The notes under the pieces were generated by a model, which worked only from the letters and a program-made list of their open reading frames with translations, searched no databases and was not told where the DNA came from. This document shows, piece after piece, positions 14,889 through 23,691 of a stretch of 64,000 nucleotides of DNA. Location: positions 1,488,001 through 1,552,000 of the forward strand of contig NZ_CP029194.1 of assembly GCF_008642375.1 (NCBI RefSeq). The letters are read 5' to 3'. The stretch comes from Streptomyces venezuelae. GTDB taxonomy: Bacteria > Actinomycetota > Actinomycetes > Streptomycetales > Streptomycetaceae. Position numbers and translations under genes: made by a program. Position 1 is the stretch's first letter. Each line of letters begins with the position of its first letter.

Positions 14889-16274
14889 TCAGCGCTGCGC
14901 CACGGCCTGCTTCACCAGGGTCTTCCCGAAGTCCCACATCAGCCCGCCGCCCCCGTGGGCCTCGTCCATGACCGCCGTGAAGGCGGTGACGAACCGGTCC
15001 ACGTCCGCCTCGTCGACGATCAGCGGCGGGATCAGCTTGATCACCTCCAGATGGTCCCCGGAGACCTGGGTGAGGATGTGGTGCCGCTGGAGCAGCGGCA
15101 CGACGACCATCTGCGCGAAGAGTCCCTTGCGGGCGGCCTGCAGCATCGTCCAGCGGCCGCGCAGCCCCAGCGAGGACGGCCGGCCGAACTCGATCCCGAT
15201 CATCAGGCCGCGCCCGCGGATCTCGTGGAGCAGCTCGTAGCGGGGCACGAGCTCCTTGAGACGGCCGGAGAGCAGGTCGCCGATCCGGCGGGCGTGGGCG
15301 ACCGTGCCCTCGTCCTCCATGACCGACAGGACGGCGAGCCCGGCGGCCATGGCCTGCGCGTTCGATCCGAAGCTCGCCGAGTGGACGAGGACCCGGTCCA
15401 TCGACGAGTAGACCTTCTTGAAGATCCAGTCCTTGCCGAGGGTGGCGCCGACCGGCACGTAGCCGCCGGAGAGCGCCTTGGCGACGCAGACCAGGTCGGG
15501 TTCGACCCCGGCCTCGTGCTGGTACGCGTAGAAGTCGCCGGTCCTGCCGAGGCCGGTCTGCACCTCGTCCGCGATCAGCAGCGCGCCGTGCCGGTGCAGC
15601 AGCTCCTGGGCGGCGGGCAGGAAGCCGGGCGGCGGCTCGTGGACGCCCTTGCCCTGGATCGGCTCCACGACGAAGGCGGCCACGTCGCCCCGGAGCAGCT
15701 CCCGCTCCAGGGCTTCGAGGTCGCCGAGGGTGATCGCGGTGTCCGGCAGGAGCGGGTCGAAGCCCTCCCGGAAACCCCGCTCGCCGTTGACGGAGAGCGA
15801 GCCCGTGGTGAGCCCGTGGAAGGCGTGGGAGCAGTAGAGGACCCTGGGGCGCCCGGTGGCGTACCGGGCGAACTTGAGGGCGGTCTCCACGGCCTCGGTG
15901 CCGCTGTTCCCGAAGAAGACGCGGTCGAGGTGCGGGCTGTGCGCGAGCAGCCGTTCGGCGAGCAGTCCCGGCAGGGGCTGGCAGTCGAAGCGGGTGAGGT
16001 CGGCCAGCTGGGCGTCCAGGACGTCGTGGAGGGCCTTGCGGACGACGGGGTGGTGCCGTCCGAGACCCATCACGCCGAAGCCGGCGAGCATGTCGAGGTG
16101 GTCGACACCGTCGGCGTCCCAGAAGTGGGCACCCTCGGCCCGCTCGTACACCTTGTCGAAGCCGATGGTGTGGAGCATGCGCGGCAGCTGGTGGTTGAGG
16201 TACTTGGCGTGCAGCTCGTAACGCTCGCCGCCGCGCTCGGCGAGCAGCGCCCGCAGGTCGAACTCCCCGCTCAT
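14889..16274 (-). CDS. hpnO: Class III aminotransferase, HpnO-like (aminobacteriohopanetriol synthesis)
   Basis: The 461-residue PLP enzyme of the acetylornithine/GABA aminotransferase class has FGNSGTEAVETALKFAR for cofactor phosphate binding, LIADEVQTGLGRTG with the PLP-ring Asp, and VCVAKALSGGYVPVGA with the Schiff-base Lys. It is the last gene of the hopanoid operon, 10 bases after hpnH, so the likely reaction is transamination of the ribosylhopane-derived aldehyde to aminobacteriohopanetriol. The N-terminus (ELHAKYLNHQLPRMLHTIGFDKVYERAEG) is longer than that of general class III enzymes and typical of this group. GAGG-type spacing before the ATG at 16274 supports the start. Confidence 0.85.
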   Translation of the reverse strand: MSGEFDLRALLAERGGERYELHAKYLNHQLPRMLHTIGFDKVYERAEGAHFWDADGVDHLDMLAGFGVMGLGRHHPVVRKALHDVLDAQLADLTRFDCQPLPGLLAERLLAHSPHLDRVFFGNSGTEAVETALKFARYATGRPRVLYCSHAFHGLTTGSLSVNGERGFREGFDPLLPDTAITLGDLEALERELLRGDVAAFVVEPIQGKGVHEPPPGFLPAAQELLHRHGALLIADEVQTGLGRTGDFYAYQHEAGVEPDLVCVAKALSGGYVPVGATLGKDWIFKKVYSSMDRVLVHSASFGSNAQAMAAGLAVLSVMEDEGTVAHARRIGDLLSGRLKELVPRYELLHEIRGRGLMIGIEFGRPSSLGLRGRWTMLQAARKGLFAQMVVVPLLQRHHILTQVSGDHLEVIKLIPPLIVDEADVDRFVTAFTAVMDEAHGGGGLMWDFGKTLVKQAVAQR

Positions 16275-16284
16275 GCCGGCCGCC

Positions 16285-17307
16285 TCACCGGTTGTTCCCC
16301 GAGACCGTTTCCCTGATCGCCCGCAGGGACTCCTTGAGGGAGCCCATGGTGGCGAGGACGGCGGTGGGTTCGTAGCCGCAGTGCGCCATGCAATTGGCGC
16401 AGCGCGGGTCCTTTCCGCGGCCGTACTTGTCCCAGTCGGTGTCCTCGACGAGTTCGCGGTACGTGGGGACGTATCCGTCGCTCATCAGATAGCAGGGGCG
16501 CTGCCAGCCGAAGAGCGAGTAGTTGGGAATGGCCCAGGCCGTGCAGGGGAAATCGGCCTTTCCTTCGAGGAAGTCCAGGAAGAGCGGCGAGTGGTTGAGG
16601 CGCCAGCGGCGCCGGTTTCCGCCCGCGAAGGCCTTCTTGAAGAGTTCGCGGGTCTGCTCGACGCCGAGGAAGTGCTCCTGGTCGGGGGCCTTCTCGTAGG
16701 CGTAGGCGGGCGAGATCATCATTTCGTCGACCTGGAGGTCGTCGTTGAGGAAATTGAGCACCTCGATGATGGTCTGCGGAGTGTCCGTGTTGAAGAAGGT
16801 CGAATTGGTGGTGACACGGAAGCCGCGCCGCTTGGCCTCCTTGATGGCCGCCACCGCCTCGTCGAACACACCCTCCTTGGCGACGGATTCGTCGTGCCGC
16901 TCGCGCAGGCCGTCGATGTGCACGGCGAAGGCGAAGTACGGCGAGGGGGTGAAGTCCGCCAGCTTCTTGCGGAGCAGCATCGCGTTGGTGCAGAGGAAGA
17001 CGTACTTCCTCCTGGCGACCAACTGGCGCACGATCTCGTGGATCTGAGGGTGCATCAAGGGCTCTCCGCCCGCGATGGACACCATGGGGGCGCCGGACTC
17101 CAGCACCGCGCCGACCGCCTGCGCGACCGGCATGCGCTGCTTGAGGACACCCGCCGGGTGCTGGATCTTCCCGCAGCCCTCGCACTTGAGGTTGCAGGCA
17201 TAGAGCGGCTCCAGCTCGACGATCAGCGGGAACTTGTCCCGCTTGCGGAGCTTCTGTTCGAAGAGGTAGGTCCCGACCCTGATGGACTGACGGAGCGGCA
17301 TGGCCAT
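16285..17307 (-). CDS. hpnH: Adenosyl-hopene transferase HpnH (radical SAM)
   Basis: The 340-residue radical SAM enzyme with C38, C42 and C45 (CNLKCEGC) adds the 5'-deoxyadenosyl group of SAM to diploptene to give adenosylhopane, the first C35 side-chain step. Downstream motifs SIAGGEPLMHP, AYAYEKAPDQ and a C-terminal CANCMAHCGYEP cluster agree with HpnH. The ATG at 17307 has AGGAGG upstream; the second ATG two codons later is an alternative. It lies 7 bases after hpnG and 10 bases before hpnO. In the S. coelicolor cluster I recall ispG and dxs following hpnH; they are absent here. Confidence 0.95.
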   Translation of the reverse strand: MAMPLRQSIRVGTYLFEQKLRKRDKFPLIVELEPLYACNLKCEGCGKIQHPAGVLKQRMPVAQAVGAVLESGAPMVSIAGGEPLMHPQIHEIVRQLVARRKYVFLCTNAMLLRKKLADFTPSPYFAFAVHIDGLRERHDESVAKEGVFDEAVAAIKEAKRRGFRVTTNSTFFNTDTPQTIIEVLNFLNDDLQVDEMMISPAYAYEKAPDQEHFLGVEQTRELFKKAFAGGNRRRWRLNHSPLFLDFLEGKADFPCTAWAIPNYSLFGWQRPCYLMSDGYVPTYRELVEDTDWDKYGRGKDPRCANCMAHCGYEPTAVLATMGSLKESLRAIRETVSGNNR

Positions 17308-17314
17308 AACTCGT

Positions 17315-18004
17315 TCACCTCCTGGGGAGCAGCAAAGAACGGTGCCATTCGAAGAACGCGGGAAGGACGGCACGAAGGACACGGAAGGCTGATATTCCCC
17401 CGCGTACCGTGCCGATCCGGACCAGTTCATGTTCTGGAGCGTCCACGACCACCCGGACGGCCGCAACCGGGCGCGCGTCCGGCCCGCTCCCGAGCCGGCC
17501 GGCCTCCCGCGCGGTCCGCAGGGTCGCCGCGGACTCCATGTCGACGGCGATCGCGCCGGTGGCCAGCAGCGCGGCCCGCTCGGGGCCGCGCACGACATGG
17601 TCGGAGCCGCTCAGCGGGCCGGTGTGGACGGTCCGCCCGGGCACCGCCCTGACCAGCGCCTTCACCAGGAGCTCGGTGCCGACGCAGGGGGTCGTGCCGT
17701 CGGCGCCGCGGGTCTCCTCCGCGACGATCAGGTCCCCCGGGTGCATGCCCGGGGCGAGCCCCGCGCAGAACCCGGAGGCGATGACGGCGGCGTCCGCCCA
17801 CCGCTCCTCGCCGAGCACCCGGGCGACCGTCCGCTGGGCGTGGGCGGGTCCCATGCCCGTACGCACCACGGTCACCGGGCCCGGGGCCCCGCCGCGGTCC
17901 CCGCCGCGCAGGGCGAACCGCTCGATGCCGAGCGCGCAGGCGATCAGCAGCGGCGGAGCGGTACCCGGGCGGGAGGCCGGGTCCGGGCCCGGCTCGCGGC
18001 CCAT
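17315..18004 (-). CDS. hpnG: Hopanoid nucleosidase/phosphorylase HpnG-like
   Basis: The 229-residue protein is of the purine-nucleoside/MTA phosphorylase superfamily: TVVRTGMGPAHAQRTVARVL near the N-terminus, IASGFCAGLAPGMHPGDLIV, and GAIAVDMESAAT, the ribose-binding Met-Glu motif. In hopanoid clusters this enzyme removes adenine from adenosylhopane to form (phospho)ribosylhopane. Its ATG overlaps the last base of the shc stop (TGATG), so translation is coupled. The position between shc and hpnH supports the role more than the sequence alone does. Some Streptomyces annotations call it only phosphorylase. Confidence 0.85.
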   Translation of the reverse strand: MGREPGPDPASRPGTAPPLLIACALGIERFALRGGDRGGAPGPVTVVRTGMGPAHAQRTVARVLGEERWADAAVIASGFCAGLAPGMHPGDLIVAEETRGADGTTPCVGTELLVKALVRAVPGRTVHTGPLSGSDHVVRGPERAALLATGAIAVDMESAATLRTAREAGRLGSGPDARPVAAVRVVVDAPEHELVRIGTVRGGISAFRVLRAVLPAFFEWHRSLLLPRR

Positions 18005-19989
18005 CAGCGCTCCTTGCCGGGCGAGGGCTCCCCGTACACGTAGCGCCCGAGCGCCGTGAGGGGGAAGACCTGCCGGTACAGGTGGTAGTTGATGGAGAAG
18101 TCCCAGGGGAAGCCGGTCCCGGTGAAGTACGGCTCGTCCCAGGAGCCGTCCTCGCGCTGCGTCTCGGCCAGCCAGGCGACTCCCCGCCGGACGGGCCCGG
18201 AGTCACGCTCGCCGGCCGCGAGGAGGGCGATGAGCGCCCACGCGGTCTGTGAGGCGGTGGAGGCACCGCGCCCGATCCACGCCTCGTCCTCGTACGAGCG
18301 GAGGTCCTCGCCCCAGCCCCCGTCCTCGTTCTGCACGGTCCCGAGCCAGCGGACGGCCCGGCGTACCGCCGGATGGGAGACGGGCAGTCCGGCGGCGGTG
18401 AGCGCGGGGAGCACCGAGCCGGTGCCGTACACGTGGTTGACGCCCCACCGCCCGAACCAGGCCCCGTTCGGCTCCTGGTTCGCGAGCAGCCACTCGATGC
18501 CCCTGCGGGTACGGGGGTCCTGGGCCCGCCCCTCGTAGGCCAGCATCTCCACCACATGGGCGGTGACGTCGGCGGAGGGCGGGTCGACGACCTCCCCGAA
18601 GTCGCAGAAGGGGAGCTTGTTGGGGAAGGGGCTGGTGTTGTCGGCGTCGAAGGCGGCCCAGGCGCCGTTGCGCGACTGCATGCCGAGGGTCCAGCGGGTG
18701 CCCCGGGCGACGGCCGCGTCCACCCGCGCGGGGTCGGGGTGCCTGACCCGGCGCAGGGCGAGCAACACCTCGGCGGTGTCGTCGATGTCGGGGTAGTTGT
18801 CGTTGTGGAACTCGAACGCCCAGCCCCCCGGGGGCAGTCCGGGACGCCGCACCGCCCAGTCCCCGGTCCGGGTGATCTCCTCGTCGAGCATCCAGTCGAC
18901 GGCCTTGACCAGGGCCGGATGGTCGGGCGGGAGCCCTCCGTCGGCGAGCGCGATGGCGGCGAGACAGGTGTCCCAGACCGGCGACTGGCAGGCCTCGATC
19001 ATGCGGGAACCGTCCTCGCGCCAGACCGCGAAGCGGTCGAGGGACTCCAGGCCCGCCCGCATGACCGGGTGCTCGAGGTCGTAGCCGAGGAGGTGGAGGG
19101 CGATGACCGAGTAGACGGCGGGGGGCTGGATGCCGCCCCAGCAGCCGTCGTTCTCCTGGCGCTCGACGATCCACCGCGCGGCCACGTTCATGGCGGTCCC
19201 GCGCAGCGCGCGCGGAGCGAACCGGTGGTAGGTGTGCAGTGCCTTGTCGAGACGCTGGAAGATGCCGTCCCAGCCGGTGGCCGGGGCGAGCGGCCGGGGC
19301 GGGTTGGGCCTGGCCGGGTCGGTGTGCAGTTCGTCGAGGGGGAAGGGCGCGGGGCGGACCGGGCGCTTCGCCGAGACCACGGTGAGCGGCACGATCGTCT
19401 GCCGGGCCCAGCAGCCGAAGTCGTAGATGTTGAGCGGGAACCACTTCGGCAGGAAGAGCAGCTCGGGGGGCAGCTCGGGCAGGTCCTCCCAGCGCCACCA
19501 GCCGAAGAGGGCCAGCCAGATCCGGGTGAACACCCGGGCGGAGGCGATACCGCCCCGGGCGCGCACCCAGGCGGAGGCGCGGGTCATGTGCGGGGCCTCG
19601 GGCGGGTCTCCGGCGAGCCGCAGGGCGACGTAGGCCTCGACGGTGGCGGAGACCTCGCCGGGTCCGCCGTAGAAGGTGGCCCAGGCGCCGTCCTCCCGCT
19701 GTTCGCGGCGGATGTGGAGCGCGGCGGCGCGGAGGGTGTCGGCGTCGAGGATGCCGAGGAACTGGCGGAGGAGGAGGTCCTCGGCGTCCATGGTGACGTT
19801 GGTCTCCAGGTCGCCCTTCCACCAGCCCGCCGGGTCCTGGCGGGCGAGCAGGTGCTCGACGGCGCGCTCCGCGGCCCGTGCGGCGGCTGCGTCGAGGCCC
19901 GACGCGGAGGCGTCGGTGTCGTGCGTGGTGCTGGCCGCGGTCGCCCTGGGGCCCATGGCCCCGGCACTTCCGTCGGTCGTCGCTGTCAT
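18004..19989 (-). CDS. shc: Squalene-hopene cyclase
   Basis: This 661-residue class II triterpene cyclase turns squalene into hopene and hopanol at the membrane. The catalytic DxDD appears as DIDDTAEVLLAL near residue 400. Many QW repeats are present (QEDGSWDE, QNEDGGWGED, QSRNGAWAAFD, QEPNGAWFGRWG, QREDGAWATF). Length fits bacterial enzymes (630-680 residues). The ATG at 19989 has a GGGGAAG site. The first 35 or so residues are a variable A/T/D-rich extension. It is separated from the polyprenyl synthase gene by 108 bases that hold a hairpin, the only sizeable gap within the operon, so a secondary promoter or attenuation there is possible. Confidence 0.97.
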   Translation of the reverse strand: MTATTDGSAGAMGPRATAASTTHDTDASASGLDAAAARAAERAVEHLLARQDPAGWWKGDLETNVTMDAEDLLLRQFLGILDADTLRAAALHIRREQREDGAWATFYGGPGEVSATVEAYVALRLAGDPPEAPHMTRASAWVRARGGIASARVFTRIWLALFGWWRWEDLPELPPELLFLPKWFPLNIYDFGCWARQTIVPLTVVSAKRPVRPAPFPLDELHTDPARPNPPRPLAPATGWDGIFQRLDKALHTYHRFAPRALRGTAMNVAARWIVERQENDGCWGGIQPPAVYSVIALHLLGYDLEHPVMRAGLESLDRFAVWREDGSRMIEACQSPVWDTCLAAIALADGGLPPDHPALVKAVDWMLDEEITRTGDWAVRRPGLPPGGWAFEFHNDNYPDIDDTAEVLLALRRVRHPDPARVDAAVARGTRWTLGMQSRNGAWAAFDADNTSPFPNKLPFCDFGEVVDPPSADVTAHVVEMLAYEGRAQDPRTRRGIEWLLANQEPNGAWFGRWGVNHVYGTGSVLPALTAAGLPVSHPAVRRAVRWLGTVQNEDGGWGEDLRSYEDEAWIGRGASTASQTAWALIALLAAGERDSGPVRRGVAWLAETQREDGSWDEPYFTGTGFPWDFSINYHLYRQVFPLTALGRYVYGEPSPGKER

Positions 19990-20039
19990 GGCTTCCCCTT
20001 TGCGGCAGTCGGTTACTTCTGCTTCTACGGGTCTGCCGT

Positions 20040-20065
20040 CGGCCGGCGCCGGATGGCACCGGCCG
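20040..20065 (-). terminator. Hairpin in the polyprenyl synthase - shc gap
   Basis: Arms 20040-20050 and 20055-20065 pair over 11 bp with one G-T mismatch and a 4-base loop. It lies 32 bases after the synthase stop and about 50 before the shc start, inside an otherwise continuous operon, so it may be a partial terminator or processing site setting relative shc levels. Confidence 0.4.
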
Positions 20066-20097
20066 GCGACCGCGAACTCATATCAGGGTGATGGTGA

Positions 20098-21198
20098 TCA
20101 TCTCTTCCGTACGACCACGAAGTCGGCCAGCGCGGTGAGCTGTTCCCGCACGAGGGCGGGCATGTCCACCTCGTGCAGGGCCGCGATCGCGACGGCGTGC
20201 TGGCGGCGGGCCTCCTGGGAGGTCCACTCGCGTCCTCCGGCCTCCTCGATGAGGGCCGCCCGGAGGGCGAACTCCTCCTCGGAGAAGGTGTCGAAGTCGT
20301 TGGACTTGGCGTCCTCGGCGAGCAGTCGGCCGAGCTGCTCGGAGGCGGGGCCGCCCGCGGCGAGGGCCGCGACGACCGGCAGCGACTTCTTGCGCTGGCG
20401 CAGGTCGCTCCAGGTCTGCTTGCCGGTGGCCTCCGGGTCGCCCCAGATGCCGAGGAGGTCGTCGACGGCCTGGAAGGCGAGCCCGAGGTGGTACCCGTAC
20501 TCCTCCAGCTTGTCGGCGGTCCGGTCGTCGGCGCCGCCGAGGACGGCGCCGATGGAGACGGCGCAGGCGAGCAGGGCGCCCGTCTTGTTGCCCTCCATCT
20601 CCAGGCACTCCTCGACGGTGACCCGCTCGCGGTGCTCGTAGGAGATGTCCTGGGCCTGGCCGTCGATGAGCTTGCGACTGGCGGTGGTGAGCCTGCGGGT
20701 CGCGCGGCCGGCCTCGACGGTGCCGAGCTCCAGCAGGATCTCGTTTGCCAGGGCGAACAGCGCGTCGCCGACCAGGATGGCCTGGGCGGGGCCGTGCACC
20801 TTCCACACGGTGTCGCGGTGGCGGCGCTGCTCGTCGCCGTCCATCAGGTCGTCGTGGAGCAGTGAGAAGTTGTGGACGAGCTCCACGGCGACGGCGCCGG
20901 GGATGCCGACCTCGGGCGCGGCGCCCGCGGCCTCGGCCGACAGCAGGGCCAGCGCGGGGCGGACCGCCTTGCCGCCGTCGCCGTCGGCGGGGTTGCCGCC
21001 GGCGTCGATCCAGCCGAAGTGGTAGGCGGCCACGGTGTCCATGGGCGCGGCGAGGCGGTCGACGGCCGCCCGCAGTACGGGGGTGGACAGGGTCCGCCCC
21101 CGCTCCAGCAGTGCGGACACGTCCGCGGTGTCGACGGCCGGATTACCCGGCGGCACAGTCGGCACGGTCTCTCCTCTAGTTCCGGTACTCACAGTCAT
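20098..21198 (-). CDS. Polyprenyl (farnesyl-type) diphosphate synthase of the hopanoid operon
   Basis: The 366-residue trans-isoprenyl diphosphate synthase has the first Asp-rich motif in LLHDDLMDGDEQRRH and the second in AFQAVDDLLGIWGD. The first motif is DDxxD type, and the residues before it (LVHNFSL) include the chain-length-setting Phe, consistent with a C15-C20 product. It should supply farnesyl diphosphate to HpnD and HpnC. ATG at 21198 overlaps the stop of hpnE (ATGA). A basic TWKVHG/GGKAVRP substrate loop is present. The exact product length is inferred from context. Confidence 0.92.
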   Translation of the reverse strand: MTVSTGTRGETVPTVPPGNPAVDTADVSALLERGRTLSTPVLRAAVDRLAAPMDTVAAYHFGWIDAGGNPADGDGGKAVRPALALLSAEAAGAAPEVGIPGAVAVELVHNFSLLHDDLMDGDEQRRHRDTVWKVHGPAQAILVGDALFALANEILLELGTVEAGRATRRLTTASRKLIDGQAQDISYEHRERVTVEECLEMEGNKTGALLACAVSIGAVLGGADDRTADKLEEYGYHLGLAFQAVDDLLGIWGDPEATGKQTWSDLRQRKKSLPVVAALAAGGPASEQLGRLLAEDAKSNDFDTFSEEEFALRAALIEEAGGREWTSQEARRQHAVAIAALHEVDMPALVREQLTALADFVVVRKR

Positions 21199-22595
21199 GC
21201 CGCCTCCTGCAGCGGATGGTCATGACGGCGGCCGAGGGTGGAGAGCGCCGCGCCCGCTGCGCTGAAGCCGCTGCGGACGGCGCCCTCCATGGTCGCGGGC
21301 CAGCCGGTGGCGGTCCAGGATCCGGCCAGGTAGAGGCCGGGGACCCGGGTGCGGGCGCCGGGGCGGAGCCGGCCGACGCCCGGGGAGGGAGCGAACGTGG
21401 CCGTCCGCTCCCTGGTGACGAAGAAGTCGCGGATCCCGGCGCCGCGGGCGGCGGGCAGCAGCCGCTCCAGCTCCGGGAGGTAGCGCTCGCGCAGGACGGC
21501 GACGGGCTCGTCGATCTCGTCCTGGGCGGCGGACTGGGAGACGGCGAGGTACTGGCCGCCGCCCTTCAGTCCGGAGGAGTCGGTGCGGTCGAAGACCCAC
21601 TGGACCGGGGAGCCGAGCGCGGTGAAGAAGGGCCGCTTCAGCACCTTGCGGTCGTAGACGACGTGGAGGTTCAGGATGGGCGCGGTCTCGATGTCGAGCA
21701 GCCGGTCGGGGTCGTCGAGGGCGCCTTCGGGCAGCAGGGCGTGCGTCTCGGCCTGCGGTACGGCGAGGACGACGACGTCGGCCTCCAGGGTCTCCCCCGG
21801 CACCTCGACGGTCCAACGCCCGTCTTCGGTACGGGAGATCCGCTCGGCCTTGGTGCGCAGCGCGGTGCGGACGCCGAGGGCGTCGAGCTCCTTCGCGGCC
21901 CGGGTGTCGTGGAGTTCGCCGAGCGGGACGTGGGCCCAGCCGATGTCGGCGGCACCGGGCTCGGAGAGGAGCCCGGTCTTGAAGACCATCGCGGCGAGCC
22001 CCATGGAGGCCTGCGGGGCGGGGGCGTTGAGGGTGGGGATGCCGACCAGGTCCCAGAGGGCCTCGACGGTCCGCGGGGACTGACCGTGGCGGCCGAGCCA
22101 GGTGGCGAAGTCGATGCCGTCGAGTGCCGGGTCGGCGGGGTCGAGCTTCTTCAGGGCGAGCGCGGCCCGGCCGACGGACGCACGCTCGGCGAGGGAGAGG
22201 TGGGGGTACGTGGCGAGGCTGCGCGCGAGGTGCAGCGGTACGGGGAGGGCGTCGCGGCGGATCCGGCCGAGCCGGGGGCCGCGGGGGTGCCCGACGTCCA
22301 GGACGGGGACGTCGAGGCGGTCCTGGAGCGGGGCGAGCCGGGCGCCGTCGATCCGGTCGAGGAACCAGCGGTAGGCGGTGCAGCAGCGCAGGTACACGTG
22401 CTGGCCGTTGTCGACGGTGAGGTCCCCGCGGCGGAAGGAGAAGGCGAGGCCGCCGAGGCGGGGCCGGCCTTCGAGCAGCGTGACGCGGACGTCGGCCTCG
22501 GCGAGCTGGAGGGCTGCCGTGACGCCGGCGAGCCCGCCGCCGACGACGACGGCGTGGGGCTGCCGGGAGCTGTGCTCGGTTCCGTCGGTCGTCAC
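21195..22595 (-). CDS. hpnE: Hydroxysqualene dehydroxylase HpnE
   Basis: The 466-residue FAD protein of the amine-oxidase/phytoene-desaturase type has the dinucleotide motif AVVVGGGLAGVTAALQLAEA at about residues 14-33 and a C-terminal FAD segment VPGLYLAGSWTATGWPATMEGAVRSG (in parts). HpnE reduces hydroxysqualene to squalene, the last of the HpnCDE route. GTG at 22595 has GGAGG 6 bases upstream and overlaps the stop of the 49-codon ORF before it (GTGA). A longer open frame continues to 23123 but reads through the hpnD region out of frame, so it is rejected. Confidence 0.93.
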   Translation of the reverse strand: MTTDGTEHSSRQPHAVVVGGGLAGVTAALQLAEADVRVTLLEGRPRLGGLAFSFRRGDLTVDNGQHVYLRCCTAYRWFLDRIDGARLAPLQDRLDVPVLDVGHPRGPRLGRIRRDALPVPLHLARSLATYPHLSLAERASVGRAALALKKLDPADPALDGIDFATWLGRHGQSPRTVEALWDLVGIPTLNAPAPQASMGLAAMVFKTGLLSEPGAADIGWAHVPLGELHDTRAAKELDALGVRTALRTKAERISRTEDGRWTVEVPGETLEADVVVLAVPQAETHALLPEGALDDPDRLLDIETAPILNLHVVYDRKVLKRPFFTALGSPVQWVFDRTDSSGLKGGGQYLAVSQSAAQDEIDEPVAVLRERYLPELERLLPAARGAGIRDFFVTRERTATFAPSPGVGRLRPGARTRVPGLYLAGSWTATGWPATMEGAVRSGFSAAGAALSTLGRRHDHPLQEAA

Positions 22596-22741
22596 GCGGC
22601 CTCCGTTCGGGTCGGGTCGGTCGGCGGGAACACCACGGACGGGCAGGCCGTGGCCAGGTGCCCCGAGGCGTGGGGTACCCCGGGCAGGGACGCCGGGACG
22701 GCGCTCCGGGTTGCCCGGCGGACGGAGGCGTGCGGGCGCAT
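22592..22741 (-). CDS. Small coupled ORF (49 aa) between hpnD and hpnE, possibly DUF6380-like
   Basis: The ORF starts at an ATG that overlaps the hpnD stop (TGATG) and ends on a GTGA overlap with the hpnE start. Both ends are fitted exactly to its neighbours, which is strong evidence of real translation or at least of a coupling device. The 49-residue product (MRPHASVRRATRSAVPASLP at its start) is basic at the N-terminus with no membrane helix. I recall a small hypothetical gene at this position in S. coelicolor and an RAT..ASL pattern in DUF6380, but this assignment is tentative. Confidence 0.6.
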   Translation of the reverse strand: MRPHASVRRATRSAVPASLPGVPHASGHLATACPSVVFPPTDPTRTEAA

Positions 22742-23691
22742 CAGGCACGCCTCCTGACCGTGCGCCGGGCGATGTGGCGGGTGTCGAGCCCGGAGAGCCC
22801 GCGTACGGCGACGTACGCCTTCTCCCGTCCCGGCAGCGAGACCCGGCCGCGCAGCACGGCCTCCGGGTCGCGCTCGATGCGGTCGAGCAGCCGCCGGTAG
22901 ATGCCCGCCATCGCCGCGACGCACGCGCCGCTGCGCCGGTCGAGCATCGGCAGCAGCCGGTAGCCCTCGGCGAAGAGGGCGCGGGCGCGCCGGACTTCGA
23001 AGTGGACGAGCCCGGCGAAGTCGGATCCGGGCGGCGGGGTCGCGCTCCCGAAGCCGTCCCCGCAGCCGAACTTGGCGAGGTCGTCGGCCGGCAGGTAGGT
23101 GCGGCCGTTCCCGGCGTCCTCACGGACGTCCCTGAGGATGTTGGTGAGTTGGAGCGCGAGGCCGAGGGTGTCGGCGTACTCGGGGGCGCGGTCGGCGCCG
23201 TGGGCGCCGGGCTGGGTGCCGAAGACGCCGAGCGAGATCCGTCCGATCGCGCCGGCGACGCAGCGGCAGTAGACCTTGAGGTCGTCCCAGCTCTCGTAGG
23301 TCGCCCCGCGCACGTCCATGAGGACGCCGTCGATGAGCTCGTCGAGACCGCCGAGCGGGATCGGGAAGCGGCGGGCGGCGTCGGCGAGCGCGACGGCGAC
23401 GGGGTCGGTGTCGTCCTCCTCGACCTTGCCCGCGCGGACGCGGTCGAGCAGCATGCGGGTGCCTTCGAGCCGCTCCCGCTTGGCCTCGACGGGGAGCGTG
23501 CCGTCGCCGATGTCGTCGACGCGCCGCGAGAAGGCGTAGAGCGCGGACATCGCCTGACGCTTGTCGGTCGGCAGCAGCCGGATCCCGTACGCGAAGTTAC
23601 GGGCCTGCTGCCCGGTGACCGCCTCGCAGTAGCTGTAGGCGGCCAGGACCGGTGCGGACGACTGGGGCTGTCCCTCCACGGTCGCGTTCAC
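22741..23691 (-). CDS. hpnD: Presqualene diphosphate synthase HpnD
   Basis: The 316-residue squalene/phytoene synthase family enzyme condenses two farnesyl diphosphates to presqualene diphosphate. The two Asp-rich motifs are present: SRRVDDIGDG (near residue 57) and LTNILRDVREDAGNGRTYLP (near 185). It is distinguished from HpnC by order and by the YAFSRRVDDIGD context shared with HpnD proteins. GTG at 23691 overlaps the hpnC stop (GTGA), and its stop overlaps the 49-aa ORF start. The basic C-terminus (RHIARRTVRRRA) may aid membrane contact. Confidence 0.93.
   Translation of the reverse strand: MNATVEGQPQSSAPVLAAYSYCEAVTGQQARNFAYGIRLLPTDKRQAMSALYAFSRRVDDIGDGTLPVEAKRERLEGTRMLLDRVRAGKVEEDDTDPVAVALADAARRFPIPLGGLDELIDGVLMDVRGATYESWDDLKVYCRCVAGAIGRISLGVFGTQPGAHGADRAPEYADTLGLALQLTNILRDVREDAGNGRTYLPADDLAKFGCGDGFGSATPPPGSDFAGLVHFEVRRARALFAEGYRLLPMLDRRSGACVAAMAGIYRRLLDRIERDPEAVLRGRVSLPGREKAYVAVRGLSGLDTRHIARRTVRRRA

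Noticed and set aside
22596..23123. Upstream extension of the hpnE frame
   Set aside because: It runs through hpnD out of frame without family similarity; GTG at 22595 has a ribosome site and overlaps the small ORF stop.
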